Positions 8,950-17,557 of a stretch of DNA of 64,000 nt are shown piece by piece; the first letter of the stretch is position 1, and each line of letters starts with the position of its first letter. A model generated the notes under the pieces. That model was given only the letters and a program-made list of their open reading frames with translations, was not told the origin of the DNA and ran no database searches. Source of the stretch: Streptomyces varsoviensis (GTDB lineage Bacteria > Actinomycetota > Actinomycetes > Streptomycetales > Streptomycetaceae). The translations under genes were made by a program, and so were the position numbers. The DNA is taken from positions 806,001-870,000 of the forward strand of contig NZ_JOBF01000003.1 in the NCBI RefSeq assembly GCF_000718635.1. Reading direction: 5' to 3'.

Positions 8950-9939
8950 ATGTCCGATAGCACCGTTCTCGTCCTCGGCACCGAACCACCGGTCCGGCTC
9001 GACCGTCTCGAAGCCCGCGCCACCGTGGTGGTCTGCGACGACGCCTCCTTCCCCGAACTGCTCCCGACCGCCGATGTGCTGCTGGTCTGGGACTTCGCCA
9101 GCCGGGCCGTCCCGGACGCGTGGCCGGGCCCCGGCCCGCGGCCCGGCTGGGTGCACACCGCGAGCGCCGGGGTGGACCATCTGCTCTGCCCCGCGCTGGC
9201 CGCCGGCTCGACGCTGCTCACCAACGCGCGCGGCGTCTTCGAGCAGCCGATCGCCGAGTACGTCGCCGGGCTGGTGATCGCCATGGCCAAGGACTTCTCG
9301 GGCAGTTGGGAGCTGCAGCGGCAGCGCCGCTGGCGCCACCGCGAGACGCAGCGGCTGGCCGGCACGCGCGCCGTGGTGGTCGGCGGCGGGCCGATCGGCC
9401 AGGCGGTGGCCCGTACGCTCGCGGCGCTGGGCATCGTCACCGAGCTGGTCGGGCGTACGGCCCGGGCGGGCGTGCGCGGCGCGGACGAGCTGGACGGGCT
9501 GCTGCCGTCCGCCGACTGGGTGGTGTGCGCGGCGCCGCTGACGGAGGCCACCCGGGGGATGTTCGACCGGGCCGCGTTCGCCCGGATGAAGCCCGCCGCC
9601 CGCTTCGTCAATGTCGGCCGGGGCCCGCTGGTGGTCGAGGACGATCTCGTGGAGGCGCTGGTCAAGCGGCGGATCGCGGGCGCGGCCCTCGATGTGTTCG
9701 AGAGCGAGCCGCTGGGCGTGGAGAGCCGGATGTGGGATGTGCCGGGGCTGTTCGTCTCGCCGCACATGAGCGGGGACACGGCGGGCTGGCGGGACGATCT
9801 CGCGGCACAGTTCCAGGACAACTTCGACCGCTGGGCGGCGGGCGAACCGCTGCTGAACGTCGTGGACAAGCGGCTCGGCTACGTGCCGGCCGACTCCGGG
9901 GCGCCGGGCACCACCGATTCCTCGCGGAGGACCGTATGA
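8950..9939 (+). CDS. D-2-hydroxyacid dehydrogenase
   Basis: 329 residues. The NAD-binding motif VVVGGGPIGQAVA lies in the middle. The catalytic set is visible: Arg in NVGRGPLV, Glu in DVFESEPL and His in SPHMSGDT. Length and motifs fit the short hydroxyacid dehydrogenases of the glyoxylate/hydroxypyruvate type, which interconvert a 2-oxoacid and a 2-hydroxyacid. I start at ATG 8950; an in-frame GTG at 8866 would add 28 residues that do not resemble the family. The stop overlaps the amidase start as ATGA, so the two are translationally coupled. Confidence 0.9.
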   Translation: MSDSTVLVLGTEPPVRLDRLEARATVVVCDDASFPELLPTADVLLVWDFASRAVPDAWPGPGPRPGWVHTASAGVDHLLCPALAAGSTLLTNARGVFEQPIAEYVAGLVIAMAKDFSGSWELQRQRRWRHRETQRLAGTRAVVVGGGPIGQAVARTLAALGIVTELVGRTARAGVRGADELDGLLPSADWVVCAAPLTEATRGMFDRAAFARMKPAARFVNVGRGPLVVEDDLVEALVKRRIAGAALDVFESEPLGVESRMWDVPGLFVSPHMSGDTAGWRDDLAAQFQDNFDRWAAGEPLLNVVDKRLGYVPADSGAPGTTDSSRRTV

Positions 9940-11357
9940 CCTCACTCGCCGATCTCACGGCCCTCCAGTTGCTCGCCGGCTACGGCTCGGGCGCGTTCTC
10001 CCCGGTGGAGGTGGTCCGCGCCAACCTGGCCCGGATCGAGGAGGCGCCGCGCGGCGTCAACGCCTTCACCCGGGTGGCCGCCGACGCCGCGCTGCGGGAG
10101 GCCGAGGCGGCGGCGTCGCGGTGGCTGCGGGCGGAGCCCTCGGGGCTGCTGGACGGCGTGCCGGTGACCGTCAAGGACCTGCTGCTGATGCGCGGCGAGC
10201 CGACGCTGCGCGGCTCGCGGACCGTACGGGCCGAGGGGCCGGCCTGGGACGAGGACGCGCCCTCGGTGGCGCGGCTGCGCGAGCACGGCGCGGTGTTCCT
10301 GGCGAAGACGACGACGCCGGAGTTCGGCTGGAAGGGCGTCACGGACAGCCCGCTGACGGGGGTCACCGGCAATCCGTACGACCCGTCGCGCACCGCGGGC
10401 GGCTCCAGCGGCGGCAGCGCCGCGGCGGTGGCGCTGGGGGCGGGGCCGCTGAGCCTGGGGACGGACGGCGGGGGCTCGGTCCGCATTCCGGCCTCCTTTT
10501 GCGGAATCTTCGGTTTCAAACCCACCTATGGGCGGGTTCCGCTGTATCCGGCGAGCCCCTTCGGGACGCTCTCGCACGTCGGGCCGATGACGCGGGACGC
10601 GGCGGACGCGGCGCTGCTGATGGATGTGATCAGCGGCCCGGACTGGCGGGACTGGTCGGGGCTGGGGCCGCCCGGCACGACGTTCCAGGAGTCGCTGCGC
10701 GGCGGCGTGCGGGAGCTGCGGATCGCGTACAGCCCGAGCCTGGGCGCGGGCGGCCCGGAGGGGCAGGGTGTGGTCGACCCGGAGGTCGCGGCGGCCGTGC
10801 GGCGGGTGGCGGAGCTGTTCGAGCGGCTGGGCGCGCGGGTGGAGGAGGCCGATCCGGGGTTCACGGACCCGGTGGAGGCGTTCCACACGCTGTGGTTCAG
10901 CGGCGCGGCGCGCGTCGTGCAGCCGCTCGGCGCGGCGGAGCGGGGACTGCTGGACCCGGGGCTGCGGGAGATCGTCGAGCTGGGCGAGTCGTACAGCGCG
11001 CTGGACTACCTGGCGGCGGTGGACGCGCGGATGGCGCTCGGCCAGACCATGGGGCGCTTCCACAGCGAGTACGACCTGCTGCTGACGCCGACGCTGCCGA
11101 TCACGGCGTTCGAGGCGGGGCACGAGGTGCCGCCGGACTCGAAGCACACGCGGTGGACGGGGTGGACGCCCTTCACCTACCCGTTCAACCTCACGCAGCA
11201 GCCCGCCGCGACGGTGCCGTGCGGCCTGTCGGAGGGCGGGCTGCCGATCGGCGCGCAGTTGGTGGCGGCCCGGCACGCGGACGCCGTGGTGCTGCGCGCG
11301 GCGCACGCGCTGTACGAGGCGGGGGTCGCCGAGGGGGTCAGGCCCGGCGGAAGCTGA
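9936..11357 (+). CDS. Amidase (amidase-signature family)
   Basis: 473 residues with the Ser-cisSer-Lys triad: Lys80 (VTVKDLLL), cis-Ser157 in AGGSSGGSAAAV and nucleophile Ser181 in DGGGSVRIPA. The C-terminal PAATVPCGLSEGGLPIGAQL is also diagnostic. It hydrolyses a carboxamide to acid plus ammonia; specificity cannot be read from sequence. It is coupled to the dehydrogenase upstream, and its last 20 bases overlap the end of the convergent DUF3830 gene. In this locus it probably releases ammonium from an amide intermediate or from the imported substrate. Confidence 0.92.
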   Translation: MTSLADLTALQLLAGYGSGAFSPVEVVRANLARIEEAPRGVNAFTRVAADAALREAEAAASRWLRAEPSGLLDGVPVTVKDLLLMRGEPTLRGSRTVRAEGPAWDEDAPSVARLREHGAVFLAKTTTPEFGWKGVTDSPLTGVTGNPYDPSRTAGGSSGGSAAAVALGAGPLSLGTDGGGSVRIPASFCGIFGFKPTYGRVPLYPASPFGTLSHVGPMTRDAADAALLMDVISGPDWRDWSGLGPPGTTFQESLRGGVRELRIAYSPSLGAGGPEGQGVVDPEVAAAVRRVAELFERLGARVEEADPGFTDPVEAFHTLWFSGAARVVQPLGAAERGLLDPGLREIVELGESYSALDYLAAVDARMALGQTMGRFHSEYDLLLTPTLPITAFEAGHEVPPDSKHTRWTGWTPFTYPFNLTQQPAATVPCGLSEGGLPIGAQLVAARHADAVVLRAAHALYEAGVAEGVRPGGS

Positions 11358-11838
11358 GGGTCTCCCCCAGCGCCCCGGCCCGCCACAGGTCCTGACAGGC
11401 GTCCGCCATGCGGTCGAGGCCGTCGACGACGGTGCCCCAGACGATGCCCGGGACCCAGCCGGCGTCGCCGTTGATCAGGAGGTTGTTGCGCTCGTAGAAC
11501 AGCGCGAGGTCGACGACCTGGGAGCGGCCCCGGTGCTTGGCCCGGGTCTCGTAGCCGTACGCCTTCGTGCCCAACTCGGTCTCGGAGAAGGTGAAGTAGC
11601 AGAGGTCGCCGGGGATCGGGGTGACGGTCGGGTTCTCCAGCGGCGGCTCCTCCAGGGCGAACGTCGGCAGCAGCGCGTAGATCTCGTTGCGCGCGTACTT
11701 CGCGTGGTAGACGTCGCCGCCGAGCGGCAGCGCGTCCCATACGGCCGCGCAGGTCAGCGGGGCCCGGTCGGTCAGCAGCCGGGCCGTGCAGCGCACGCCC
11801 CGCTTGTCGAGCGAGACTTCAATGAATTGATCACTCAT
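11338..11838 (-). CDS. DUF3830 family protein (cyclophilin-like fold)
   Basis: 166 residues starting MSDQFIEVSL, with ATG 11838 and GGAG about 12 bases upstream. Hallmarks are AAVWDALPLGGDVYHAKYARNEIY, here split as DALPLGGDVYHAKY and ARNEIYALLP, then IPGDLCYF and ALFYERNN. These match DUF3830, a small cyclophilin-like domain often found beside amidases, racemases and amino-acid type ABC importers. Its biochemical role is unknown; substrate binding or an accessory isomerase role would fit. It is convergent with the amidase and divergent from the transporter genes. Confidence 0.85.
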   Translation of the reverse strand: MSDQFIEVSLDKRGVRCTARLLTDRAPLTCAAVWDALPLGGDVYHAKYARNEIYALLPTFALEEPPLENPTVTPIPGDLCYFTFSETELGTKAYGYETRAKHRGRSQVVDLALFYERNNLLINGDAGWVPGIVWGTVVDGLDRMADACQDLWRAGALGETLSFRRA

Positions 11839-11977
11839 CGCCGTTCCTCTCCTGCTTCGGCTCGCCTTCGGTTCTCCGCTCGGTTGTTCCTGACTGCCTC
11901 TCAGCTTGCCTGATTTCACAGCTGATTGCGGCACATCGACCCGCCGGACAACGGCCGTATCAAGGTACGAAAACGAT

Positions 11978-11991
11978 CTGCATATATTCAG
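11978..11991. promoter_or_regulatory. Possible operator upstream of the transporter operon
   Basis: CTGCATATATTCAG is a near-palindrome (two mismatches) in the divergent promoter region between the DUF3830 and substrate-binding protein genes. It is markedly AT-rich for this genome and could be the IclR site or part of a -10 region. Confidence 0.25.
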
Positions 11992-12050
11992 TTGAGCGGG
12001 GTACCCGCGCGCCCATGGCTCCATCCATGGAGAACAACAGGAGAATGGTG

Positions 12051-12917
12051 ATGCGCCGCCGCTCGCTGATCGCGGGCGGGGCGGCAGTGGGTCTGCTGGG
12101 CGCCGTCGGCTGCGGCCGGGTGTCGACGGCGGACGCGGAGGACGGGGGGAATCTGCTGGCGCGACTTAAATCGCAGGGCACGATCCGCTTGGGGATCGCG
12201 GGAGAGATCCCCTTCGGCTATATCGACAAGAACGGCGAATTCACCGGCGAGGCCCCGGAGCTGGCGAAGGTGATATTCCCGCGCCTGGGGGTGGCCCGCG
12301 TCCAGCCGGTGCCGACCGAGTTCAACTCCCTCATCCCCGGCCTCAACTCCCAGCAGTTCGACGGCATCTCGGCGGGGATGTTCATCAACCCCGGCCGCTG
12401 CGAGCAGGTCATCTTCGCCGACCCCGACTACGAGGTCCAGGACGCGTTCATCGTCCGCAAGGGCAACCCGAAGCAACTGCGCACCTACGCCGACGTCAAG
12501 CGGTCCGGGGCCCGGCTCGGCAGCGGCACCGCCTATGCCGAACTGGAGTACGCGAAGAACGCGGGCGTCGCCGACGTCCAGGTCTACCCGGACCAGTTGG
12601 CCGGGCTGCTCGCCGTGGAACAGGGCCGCGTCGACGCCTTCGCCGGTACGAGCCTGACCGTGCGCAATGTCATTCGGCAGAACCCCGGCGCCAAGGTCGA
12701 ATCCACGGAACCATTCCTTCCGCAAATGGACGGAAAGGATGTGCACGGCGCCGGCGCGTTCGCCTTCCGGCCCGGCGAGACAAAGCTCCGCGACGCCTTC
12801 AACGCCGAGCTGCACAAGATGAAGAAGTCCGGCGAACTGCTGCGGATCATCCGCCCGTTCGGCTTCACCAGAACCGAGATGACCAATCTGACCGCAGAGG
12901 AGTTGTGCGGGAAATGA
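12051..12917 (+). CDS. ehuB: Polar amino-acid type ABC transporter substrate-binding lipoprotein (EhuB-like)
   Basis: 288 residues. A basic MRRRS start is followed by a hydrophobic segment and the lipobox-like LGAVGC, so it is a membrane-anchored solute receptor. The mature part is a family 3 solute-binding protein: GTIRLGIAGEIPFGYID, FDGISAGMFINPGRC, QDAFIVRKGNP and RVDAFAGTSLTVRN. This is the pattern of proteins named EhuB after the ectoine/hydroxyectoine receptor. ATG 12051 is preferred because AGGAG sits 7 bases upstream. The stop overlaps the next start (ATGA). The ligand is not proven, and no ectoine-degrading enzyme is linked. Confidence 0.85.
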   Translation: MRRRSLIAGGAAVGLLGAVGCGRVSTADAEDGGNLLARLKSQGTIRLGIAGEIPFGYIDKNGEFTGEAPELAKVIFPRLGVARVQPVPTEFNSLIPGLNSQQFDGISAGMFINPGRCEQVIFADPDYEVQDAFIVRKGNPKQLRTYADVKRSGARLGSGTAYAELEYAKNAGVADVQVYPDQLAGLLAVEQGRVDAFAGTSLTVRNVIRQNPGAKVESTEPFLPQMDGKDVHGAGAFAFRPGETKLRDAFNAELHKMKKSGELLRIIRPFGFTRTEMTNLTAEELCGK

Positions 12918-13636
12918 CAACGGGCCTCTGGCAGCACTGGCTGCTGCCCGGTATCTGGGTCACCATCCAGCTCACCGTCTACAGCGCGGCCTTCGCGGCG
13001 GTCGTCGCCTTCGGCGTCGGCATCGCCCGCACCTCCCCGCTGTGGATCGTCCGGTTCGTCACCGGCGTCTACGTCGAGGTCTTCCGCGGCACGTCGGCGC
13101 TGGTGCTGATGTTCTGGCTGTTCTTCGTGATGCCGCTGGCCTTCGGGCTCCAGCTCGTCCCGATGTGGGCGGCCGTCCTCGCGCTGGGCCTGTCCTACGG
13201 GGCGTACGGCTCGGAGATCGTGCGCGGCGCGCTGGCCGCGGTGGCGCCCGCGCAGCGCGAGGCGGCCGTGGCGCTGAGCTTCACCCCCGCGCAGCGGATG
13301 CGGCGGGTGATCCTGCCGCAGGCGGTCCCGGAGATGATCCCGCCCTTCAACAACCTCCTGATCGAACTGCTCAAGGGCACCGCGCTGGTCTCCGTGATGA
13401 GCGTCGCCGACATCGCCTTCGCCGCCCAGCTCTCCCGGCTGGCGACCGGCGCGAGCCTGGAGATCTACGCGATCATCCTGGCCATCTACTTCGTGCTGGC
13501 CTTCGTGCTGACCCGGCTGATGCGGCTGCTGGAGCGCAAGGCCAAGGCCGGCCTCGGCCAGGCCCCCGAGAAGGGCGTCTTCCCGCGGCGCGGGGCGAGG
13601 CCGGGGACCGCGCTGCCCGCCGGAGGTGAGCGGTGA
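12914..13636 (+). CDS. ehuC: Amino-acid type ABC transporter permease (EhuC-like)
   Basis: 240 residues, His/Glu/Arg/Opine (HisM/GlnP) permease family. Several transmembrane helices and the cytoplasmic coupling segment EAAVALSFTPAQRMRRVILPQA are clear, as is YVEVFRGTSALVLMFWLFF early on. It pairs with the next permease to form the channel. The ATG overlaps the receptor stop; an upstream GTG at 12905 is too close to the AGAGGAG at 12896-12902. A short basic C-terminal tail extends past the last helix. Confidence 0.87.
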   Translation: MTTGLWQHWLLPGIWVTIQLTVYSAAFAAVVAFGVGIARTSPLWIVRFVTGVYVEVFRGTSALVLMFWLFFVMPLAFGLQLVPMWAAVLALGLSYGAYGSEIVRGALAAVAPAQREAAVALSFTPAQRMRRVILPQAVPEMIPPFNNLLIELLKGTALVSVMSVADIAFAAQLSRLATGASLEIYAIILAIYFVLAFVLTRLMRLLERKAKAGLGQAPEKGVFPRRGARPGTALPAGGER

Positions 13637-14283
13637 GCTGGGACTGGGAGGCCGCCCGCGCGTTCTGGCCGGAGCTGCTGCACGGGCTGGGCGTCACCCT
13701 GGAGGCGACGGCGCTCGGCGCGCTGCTGGCCTTCGCGGTGGGCCTGGTGTGGGCGCTGGCCTACCGCTCGCCCACGCGCTGGGTGCGCTGGCCGGTGACG
13801 GCGGTGGTCGAGTTCATCCGCAACACGCCGCTGCTGGTGCAACTGTTCTTCTTCTTCTACGTGCTGCCGACCTGGGACATCAAGTTCTCGGCGCTGACCA
13901 CCGGGGTGATCACGCTCGGCCTGCACTACTCGACGTACACCGCCGAGGTCTACCGGGCGGGCATCGACGGCGTGCCCGTCGGCCAGTGGGAGGCCGCCAC
14001 CGCGCTCAGCCTCTCCCGCGCCCGCACCTGGACCGCCGTGATCCTGCCGCAGGCGATCCGCCGCGTGGTCCCGGCGCTCGGCAACTACGTCATCGCGATG
14101 CTCAAGGACACCCCGATCCTCGCGATCATCGGCGTCCTGGACATGCTCCAGAACGCCCGGCTGGAGGGCGCCCGGACCTTCCAGTACGTGGAGCCGTTCA
14201 CGATGGTCGGCATCGCCTTCATCGTCATCGCCTATCCGGCATCTCTACTGATGCGAGCCCTGGAGCGACGCCTTGGCCACTGA
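13633..14283 (+). CDS. ehuD: Amino-acid type ABC transporter permease (EhuD-like)
   Basis: 216 residues, second channel subunit of the same family. Conserved parts are VVEFIRNTPLLVQLFFFFYV, YTAEVYRAGIDGVPVGQWEAA and the coupling-loop region ILPQAIRRVVPALGN. The GTG start overlaps the preceding stop (GTGA), and the 3' end overlaps the ATPase start by 11 bases, so the subunits are translationally coupled. Confidence 0.88.
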   Translation: MSWDWEAARAFWPELLHGLGVTLEATALGALLAFAVGLVWALAYRSPTRWVRWPVTAVVEFIRNTPLLVQLFFFFYVLPTWDIKFSALTTGVITLGLHYSTYTAEVYRAGIDGVPVGQWEAATALSLSRARTWTAVILPQAIRRVVPALGNYVIAMLKDTPILAIIGVLDMLQNARLEGARTFQYVEPFTMVGIAFIVIAYPASLLMRALERRLGH

Positions 14284-15079
14284 ATCCCGCACCCCGAGCG
14301 CGGCCCCCGACGCGGGCCGCGAACTGATCCGCTTCGACGGCGTCACCAAGCGCTTCGGCGACCATACGGTCCTCGACGGCCTCGATTTCACCGTCGCGCC
14401 CGGCAAGCACGTGACCCTCATCGGCCCGTCCGGATCGGGCAAGACCACGATCCTGCGGCTGCTGATGACGCTGCTGCGGCCGGACGAGGGAACGATCAAG
14501 GTGGCCGGCGACTACCTCACCCACGAGGAGAGAAACGGCAGGCTCGTCCCCGCCGGCGAGAAGCACACCCGCGAGGTGCGCAAGCACATCGGGATGGTCT
14601 TCCAGCAGTTCAACCTCTTCCCCAACATGCGGGTGCTGCGCAATGTGATGGAGGCCCCCGTGCACGTACTGGGGCTGGGCAAGGACGCGGCGCGGGAACG
14701 GGCGCGCGAGCTGCTGGACCTGGTGGGGCTCGGCGACCGGTGCGACGCGTACCCGACGCAGCTCTCCGGCGGCCAGCAGCAGCGGGTGGCGATAGCCCGG
14801 GCGCTGGCCATGCGGCCGCAGGTGCTGCTGCTCGACGAGGTGACGTCGGCGCTCGACCCGGAGCTGGTGGCCGGCGTGCTGGACGTGCTGCGCGACATCG
14901 CGCACACCACGGACATCACCATGCTGTGCGTGACGCACGAGATGAGCTTCGCCCGCGACATCTCCGACGATGTGCTGATGTTCGACGCGGGCCGGGTCAT
15001 CGAGTCCGGCCCGCCGGAGAAGATCTTCACCGAGCCGGAGCACGAGCGGACCCGGGAATTCCTGAGCGCGGTGCTGTGA
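14273..15079 (+). CDS. ehuA: Amino-acid type ABC transporter ATP-binding protein (EhuA-like)
   Basis: 268 residues, complete ABC ATPase. Walker A is GPSGSGKTT, the Q-loop VFQQFNLFP, the signature [15 protein letters not shown], Walker [13 protein letters not shown] and the H-loop His in [10 protein letters not shown]. It is of the GlnQ/HisP type. Translation probably starts at TTG 14273, with GGAG 7-8 bases upstream, inside the end of the permease gene. The TGA stop is the first unit of a 16-bp tandem repeat. It completes the importer. Confidence 0.88.
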   Translation: MATESRTPSAAPDAGRELIRFDGVTKRFGDHTVLDGLDFTVAPGKHVTLIGPSGSGKTTILRLLMTLLRPDEGTIKVAGDYLTHEERNGRLVPAGEKHTREVRKHIGMVFQQFNLFPNMRVLRNVMEAPVHVLGLGKDAARERARELLDLVGLGDRCDAYPTQLSGGQQQRVAIARALAMRPQVLLLDEVTSALDPELVAGVLDVLRDIAHTTDITMLCVTHEMSFARDISDDVLMFDAGRVIESGPPEKIFTEPEHERTREFLSAVL

Positions 15080-15140
15080 GATCGGCGCGGCGTGAGATCG
15101 GCACAGTGTGAGATCAGCACGGCGCGAGATCGGCGCGGTA
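15077..15140 (+). repeat. Four 16-bp tandem repeats starting at a stop codon
   Basis: Four consecutive units of the form TGAGATCGGCRCGGYG. The first begins exactly with the TGA of the transporter ATPase gene, and units 2 and 3 repeat that TGA. Units differ from each other by 2-4 bases. Confidence 0.9.
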
Positions 15141-15147
15141 GGAGTCC

Positions 15148-15162
15148 GTATGGAGTCCATAC
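15148..15162. promoter_or_regulatory. Short palindrome upstream of the IclR gene
   Basis: GTATGG-AGT-CCATAC is a perfect 6+6 inverted repeat 160 bases before the regulator's start. It might be an autoregulatory site, but its shortness leaves chance as a fair explanation. Confidence 0.25.
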
Positions 15163-15321
15163 CCTCACTTCTATTCCACTGACATATGCCAGGGTGGTGC
15201 GCTCCTGAACACAGCGTCGGAGCGCGCCACAATTCTCGCCAACAACCGCCCCATTTCCCCCTCTTGGCGGCTATCGTGGAAGCGCAAGCGGCAACCTGCT
15301 GGAAACTGCTAGGGGGAATCC

Positions 15322-16083
15322 GTGGCGCTCAAGCCCGAGCCGACCGCGCCGTTCCACTCGGTTCAGTACGCCCTGCGCGTGCTCGAAACGGTCGCCAAGC
15401 ACGTCGGCGGCGTCACCGACGCGCAGATAGCACGCGAGACGGGGCTGCCCGCCGGCCACCTCGCCCACCTCCTGCGCATGCTCCGCCGCGAGCGCTACGT
15501 GGAGCAGGTCACGGACAGCACGTACGCCGTCGGCGAGGCGCTGCTCCTGCTCGGCTCCGGCGGCGGCGACCGGCGCGGAGCCCTGGAGGGCAAGCTCCAG
15601 CAGTCCCTGGACGCGCTGCGCGACTCCCTCGGCGCGGCCGTCTACATCAGCCGCTACATCGACGGCGAAGTCAAGATCACGCAGTACGCGGACGGCCCGG
15701 GCACCCCCAAGGTCAACGAGTGGGTCGACTTCCGCTCCGCCGCGCACGCCAGCGCCGTCGGCAAGTGCCTGCTCACCCAGCTCGACTACGACGACCGCCG
15801 CGACCACCTCTCGCGCCACAAGACCGCGCGGCTCACGTCCCGCACGATCACCAACGAGAAGGTCCTCTTCTCCAAGCTCGACAGCCAGCCCGCGACCGTC
15901 CCCGTACTCGACCTCCAGGAGTACGCGGTGGGCACGGTCTGCGCCGCCGTCCCCATCACGGCCGGGCACGCGGTCGGCTGCCTGGCCCTCTCCCTCCCCC
16001 TGGAACACGCCCACCGGCTGCGCCAGGCGGCCGACACCCTGAACCGCTCGGCGGCCCCGCTGCTGCTGTCGCTCACGCTGTGA
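15322..16083 (+). CDS. IclR-family transcriptional regulator
   Basis: 253 residues. An N-terminal winged helix-turn-helix (YALRVLETVAKHVGGVTDAQIA, shown here as VLETVAKHVGG and VTDAQIARETGLP) is followed by an IclR effector domain (AAHASAVGKCLL, AVGTVCAAVPI, GCLALSLPLEHA). Such proteins bind small carboxylates and control nearby catabolic genes, so it is the obvious regulator of the isomerase-amidase-importer locus. It starts at GTG 15322 after a G-rich ribosome site, in the same direction as the transporter but separated by 240 bases. A tRNA-Lys follows. Confidence 0.85.
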   Translation: MALKPEPTAPFHSVQYALRVLETVAKHVGGVTDAQIARETGLPAGHLAHLLRMLRRERYVEQVTDSTYAVGEALLLLGSGGGDRRGALEGKLQQSLDALRDSLGAAVYISRYIDGEVKITQYADGPGTPKVNEWVDFRSAAHASAVGKCLLTQLDYDDRRDHLSRHKTARLTSRTITNEKVLFSKLDSQPATVPVLDLQEYAVGTVCAAVPITAGHAVGCLALSLPLEHAHRLRQAADTLNRSAAPLLLSLTL

Positions 16084-16116
16084 CGGCGGGTGTCAGGAGC
16101 ACCCCCTGGGAGCAGG

Positions 16117-16122
16117 TAGTAT
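16117..16122 (+). promoter_or_regulatory. Putative -10 element of tRNA-Lys copy 2 (TAGTAT)
   Basis: TAGTAT ends 15 bases before the mature tRNA, the same position as in the other two copies. Confidence 0.5.
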
Positions 16123-16137
16123 TTCTTTTGTCAGCGA

Positions 16138-16211
16138 GCGCCGCTAGCTCAGTTGGTTAGAGCAGCTGACTCTTAATCAGCGGGTCCGGGGTTCGAGTCC
16201 CTGGCGGCGCA
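16138..16211 (+). tRNA. tRNA-Lys (anticodon CTT), copy 2
   Basis: Identical over all 74 bases to the tRNA-Lys at 1740 and 27280, with the same acceptor, anticodon loop CTCTTAA and discriminator A, and no encoded CCA. Only the flanks differ, so it is a dispersed duplicate rather than a tandem array. Confidence 0.97.
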
Positions 16212-16220
16212 CAGACAGGG

Positions 16221-16252
16221 AAAGGGTCCTCCACTTCGGTGGGGGGCCTTTT
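16221..16252 (+). terminator. Rho-independent terminator after tRNA-Lys copy 2
   Basis: The stem AAAGGGTCCTCCAC pairs with GTGGGGGGCCTTTT over a stable TTCG tetraloop, ending in TTTT. It begins 9 bases after the tRNA. Confidence 0.88.
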
Positions 16253-16348
16253 CTCGTACGGGCGGGGTGCCGTGCTCTCGTACGGGCGGGTCCCGGGTGC
16301 TCGTACGGGCCGGGCGGCCAGGATCTCGTACGCGCCGGGGTCGCTCGT
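16253..16348 (+). repeat. Four imperfect ~24-bp tandem repeats with CTCGTACGGGC core
   Basis: The CTCGTACGGGC-type core recurs at 16253, 16277, 16300 and 16325, giving unit lengths of 24, 23 and 25. The array fills the space between the tRNA terminator and the next gene; no function is apparent. Confidence 0.65.
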
Positions 16349-16437
16349 CCGCTGCCGGGGGCCGATGACTTATGTCATGGCCAGGCCGTTATCGGCGGCT
16401 CTGCCCGGCCGCGGCTGCGGCGAGCAGGCTTATCCCC

Positions 16438-16962
16438 ATGACGACGACGCTCCCGCTCCCCCAGGCCCCGCACCACACCGACCAGGCGAAGACGACCGCG
16501 GTGGCGGACGCCGCGGTGGCGGACACGGTGGCCGCGGAGGCGGCCCGGCCGGCCAAGACCGCGGACGGCAAGCCCATCAAGCCCCTCCCCGTCTGGTTCT
16601 TCGCCTTCGAGGGCCTCATGTCCTCCGCCTACGACCTGCTGCGCGCCTACCCGCAGGCGATGTACCCGCTGATCGCCATGGCCGTGGTCAACATCGTGAT
16701 CTCGCTGACCGTGCTGCGGTCCCGGGTGCGGCTCGCCAAGCGGCTGTGGCGCGGCAAGGGCACCCGGAAGGTGGCCATCGCGCTGGTCCTGCTGCGGCTC
16801 GGCGCGCACGTGGTGCTGGGGGCGGTCGGGCTGGCCGTCGCCGGTACGTTCGGTCATCTGCTCTTCGCCGTGTTGATGTCGGCCACCACGGTCACCCTGC
16901 TCTGGTACGCGCAGCGGACGGCGCTGCGCGCCATCGAGCGCGACGACGCCGCTGCCGCCTGA
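16438..16962 (+). CDS. Hypothetical integral membrane protein
   Basis: 174 residues from ATG 16438. An Ala/Asp-rich cytoplasmic N-terminus of about 45 residues precedes three likely transmembrane helices (PLIAMAVVNIVISLTVL, VAIALVLLRLGAHVVLGAVG and LLFAVLMSATTVTLLWYA). A basic loop (RSRVRLAKRLWRGKGTRK) lies between helices 1 and 2. There are no catalytic motifs and I do not recognise a named family. It stands alone after the tRNA-Lys. Confidence 0.72.
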   Translation: MTTTLPLPQAPHHTDQAKTTAVADAAVADTVAAEAARPAKTADGKPIKPLPVWFFAFEGLMSSAYDLLRAYPQAMYPLIAMAVVNIVISLTVLRSRVRLAKRLWRGKGTRKVAIALVLLRLGAHVVLGAVGLAVAGTFGHLLFAVLMSATTVTLLWYAQRTALRAIERDDAAAA

Positions 16963-17073
16963 CGGCGGCGAGGGCGGCCCGTACGATGGTGGCCGCCGAC
17001 CGGGCCCGGGTCCGGACCCGGGCCCGGACCCACACCGGGCGGCAGAGACCGGTCACCAGAGAGGAGAAGCCGC

Positions 17074-17520
17074 ATGCCGCGCTCCCGCCGGCCGCTCGCC
17101 GTCACGGCGCTGCTCCTTCTCCTCGCCGCGCTCTTCGCCCCGAAGCCGTGCGCCCTCGCGGGCGGGCTACCCGAGTCCGCGGCGCGGACAGCCCTCGCGG
17201 CCGCCGCGCGGCCGACCCCGCCGGCGGCGGCTGAGCCGGGTTCCTCGGCCCCGGAGACATCGACGCCGGGCCGCCCGGCCATGGCACCGGCCCTCCCGGA
17301 TTCCTCGGTCTCCGTTCCCACCCAGTGCGCGCCGGATCGGGTGCCTGTGCGGCAGGGGCCTGATGTTGTTGTGGGGCATCCGCATGCGGATCCGTTGCCG
17401 GGGCCGGGGGGTGCGGCTGTGCCGTATGTGGCGGCGGCGCTGCCCGAGGTTGCTGGGGCGCGGGCTCCGCCGTTGCCGGTCGCCGGTTGTGCTGAGCTTC
17501 TGCCGGTTCTGCGAATTTAG
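17074..17520 (+). CDS. Small secreted proline/alanine-rich hypothetical protein
   Basis: 148 residues with a clear signal peptide (RRPLAVTALLLLLAALFAP, cleavage near ALA) and a Pro/Ala-rich mature part. A strong AGGAG lies 6-7 bases before the ATG. The last third has noticeably lower GC and unusual codons. Two or three Cys residues in the mature part could be substrates for the thiol pair downstream, which is inference. The family is unknown. Confidence 0.6.
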   Translation: MPRSRRPLAVTALLLLLAALFAPKPCALAGGLPESAARTALAAAARPTPPAAAEPGSSAPETSTPGRPAMAPALPDSSVSVPTQCAPDRVPVRQGPDVVVGHPHADPLPGPGGAAVPYVAAALPEVAGARAPPLPVAGCAELLPVLRI

Positions 17521-17537
17521 CCATACCGCCCCGACAC

Positions 17538-17557
17538 CCGGCCTGTGAGCAGGCCGG
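17538..17557 (+). terminator. Candidate hairpin terminator
   Basis: CCGGCCTG-TGAG-CAGGCCGG, a perfect 8-bp stem 17 bases after the stop of the small secreted protein gene; no U-run. Confidence 0.45.

Noticed and set aside
6888..16083. Assignment of the locus as ectoine/hydroxyectoine degradation
   Set aside because: Only the importer and one racemase-like gene resemble that pathway; the hydrolase, deacetylase, dehydratase and cyclodeaminase-like genes are absent.
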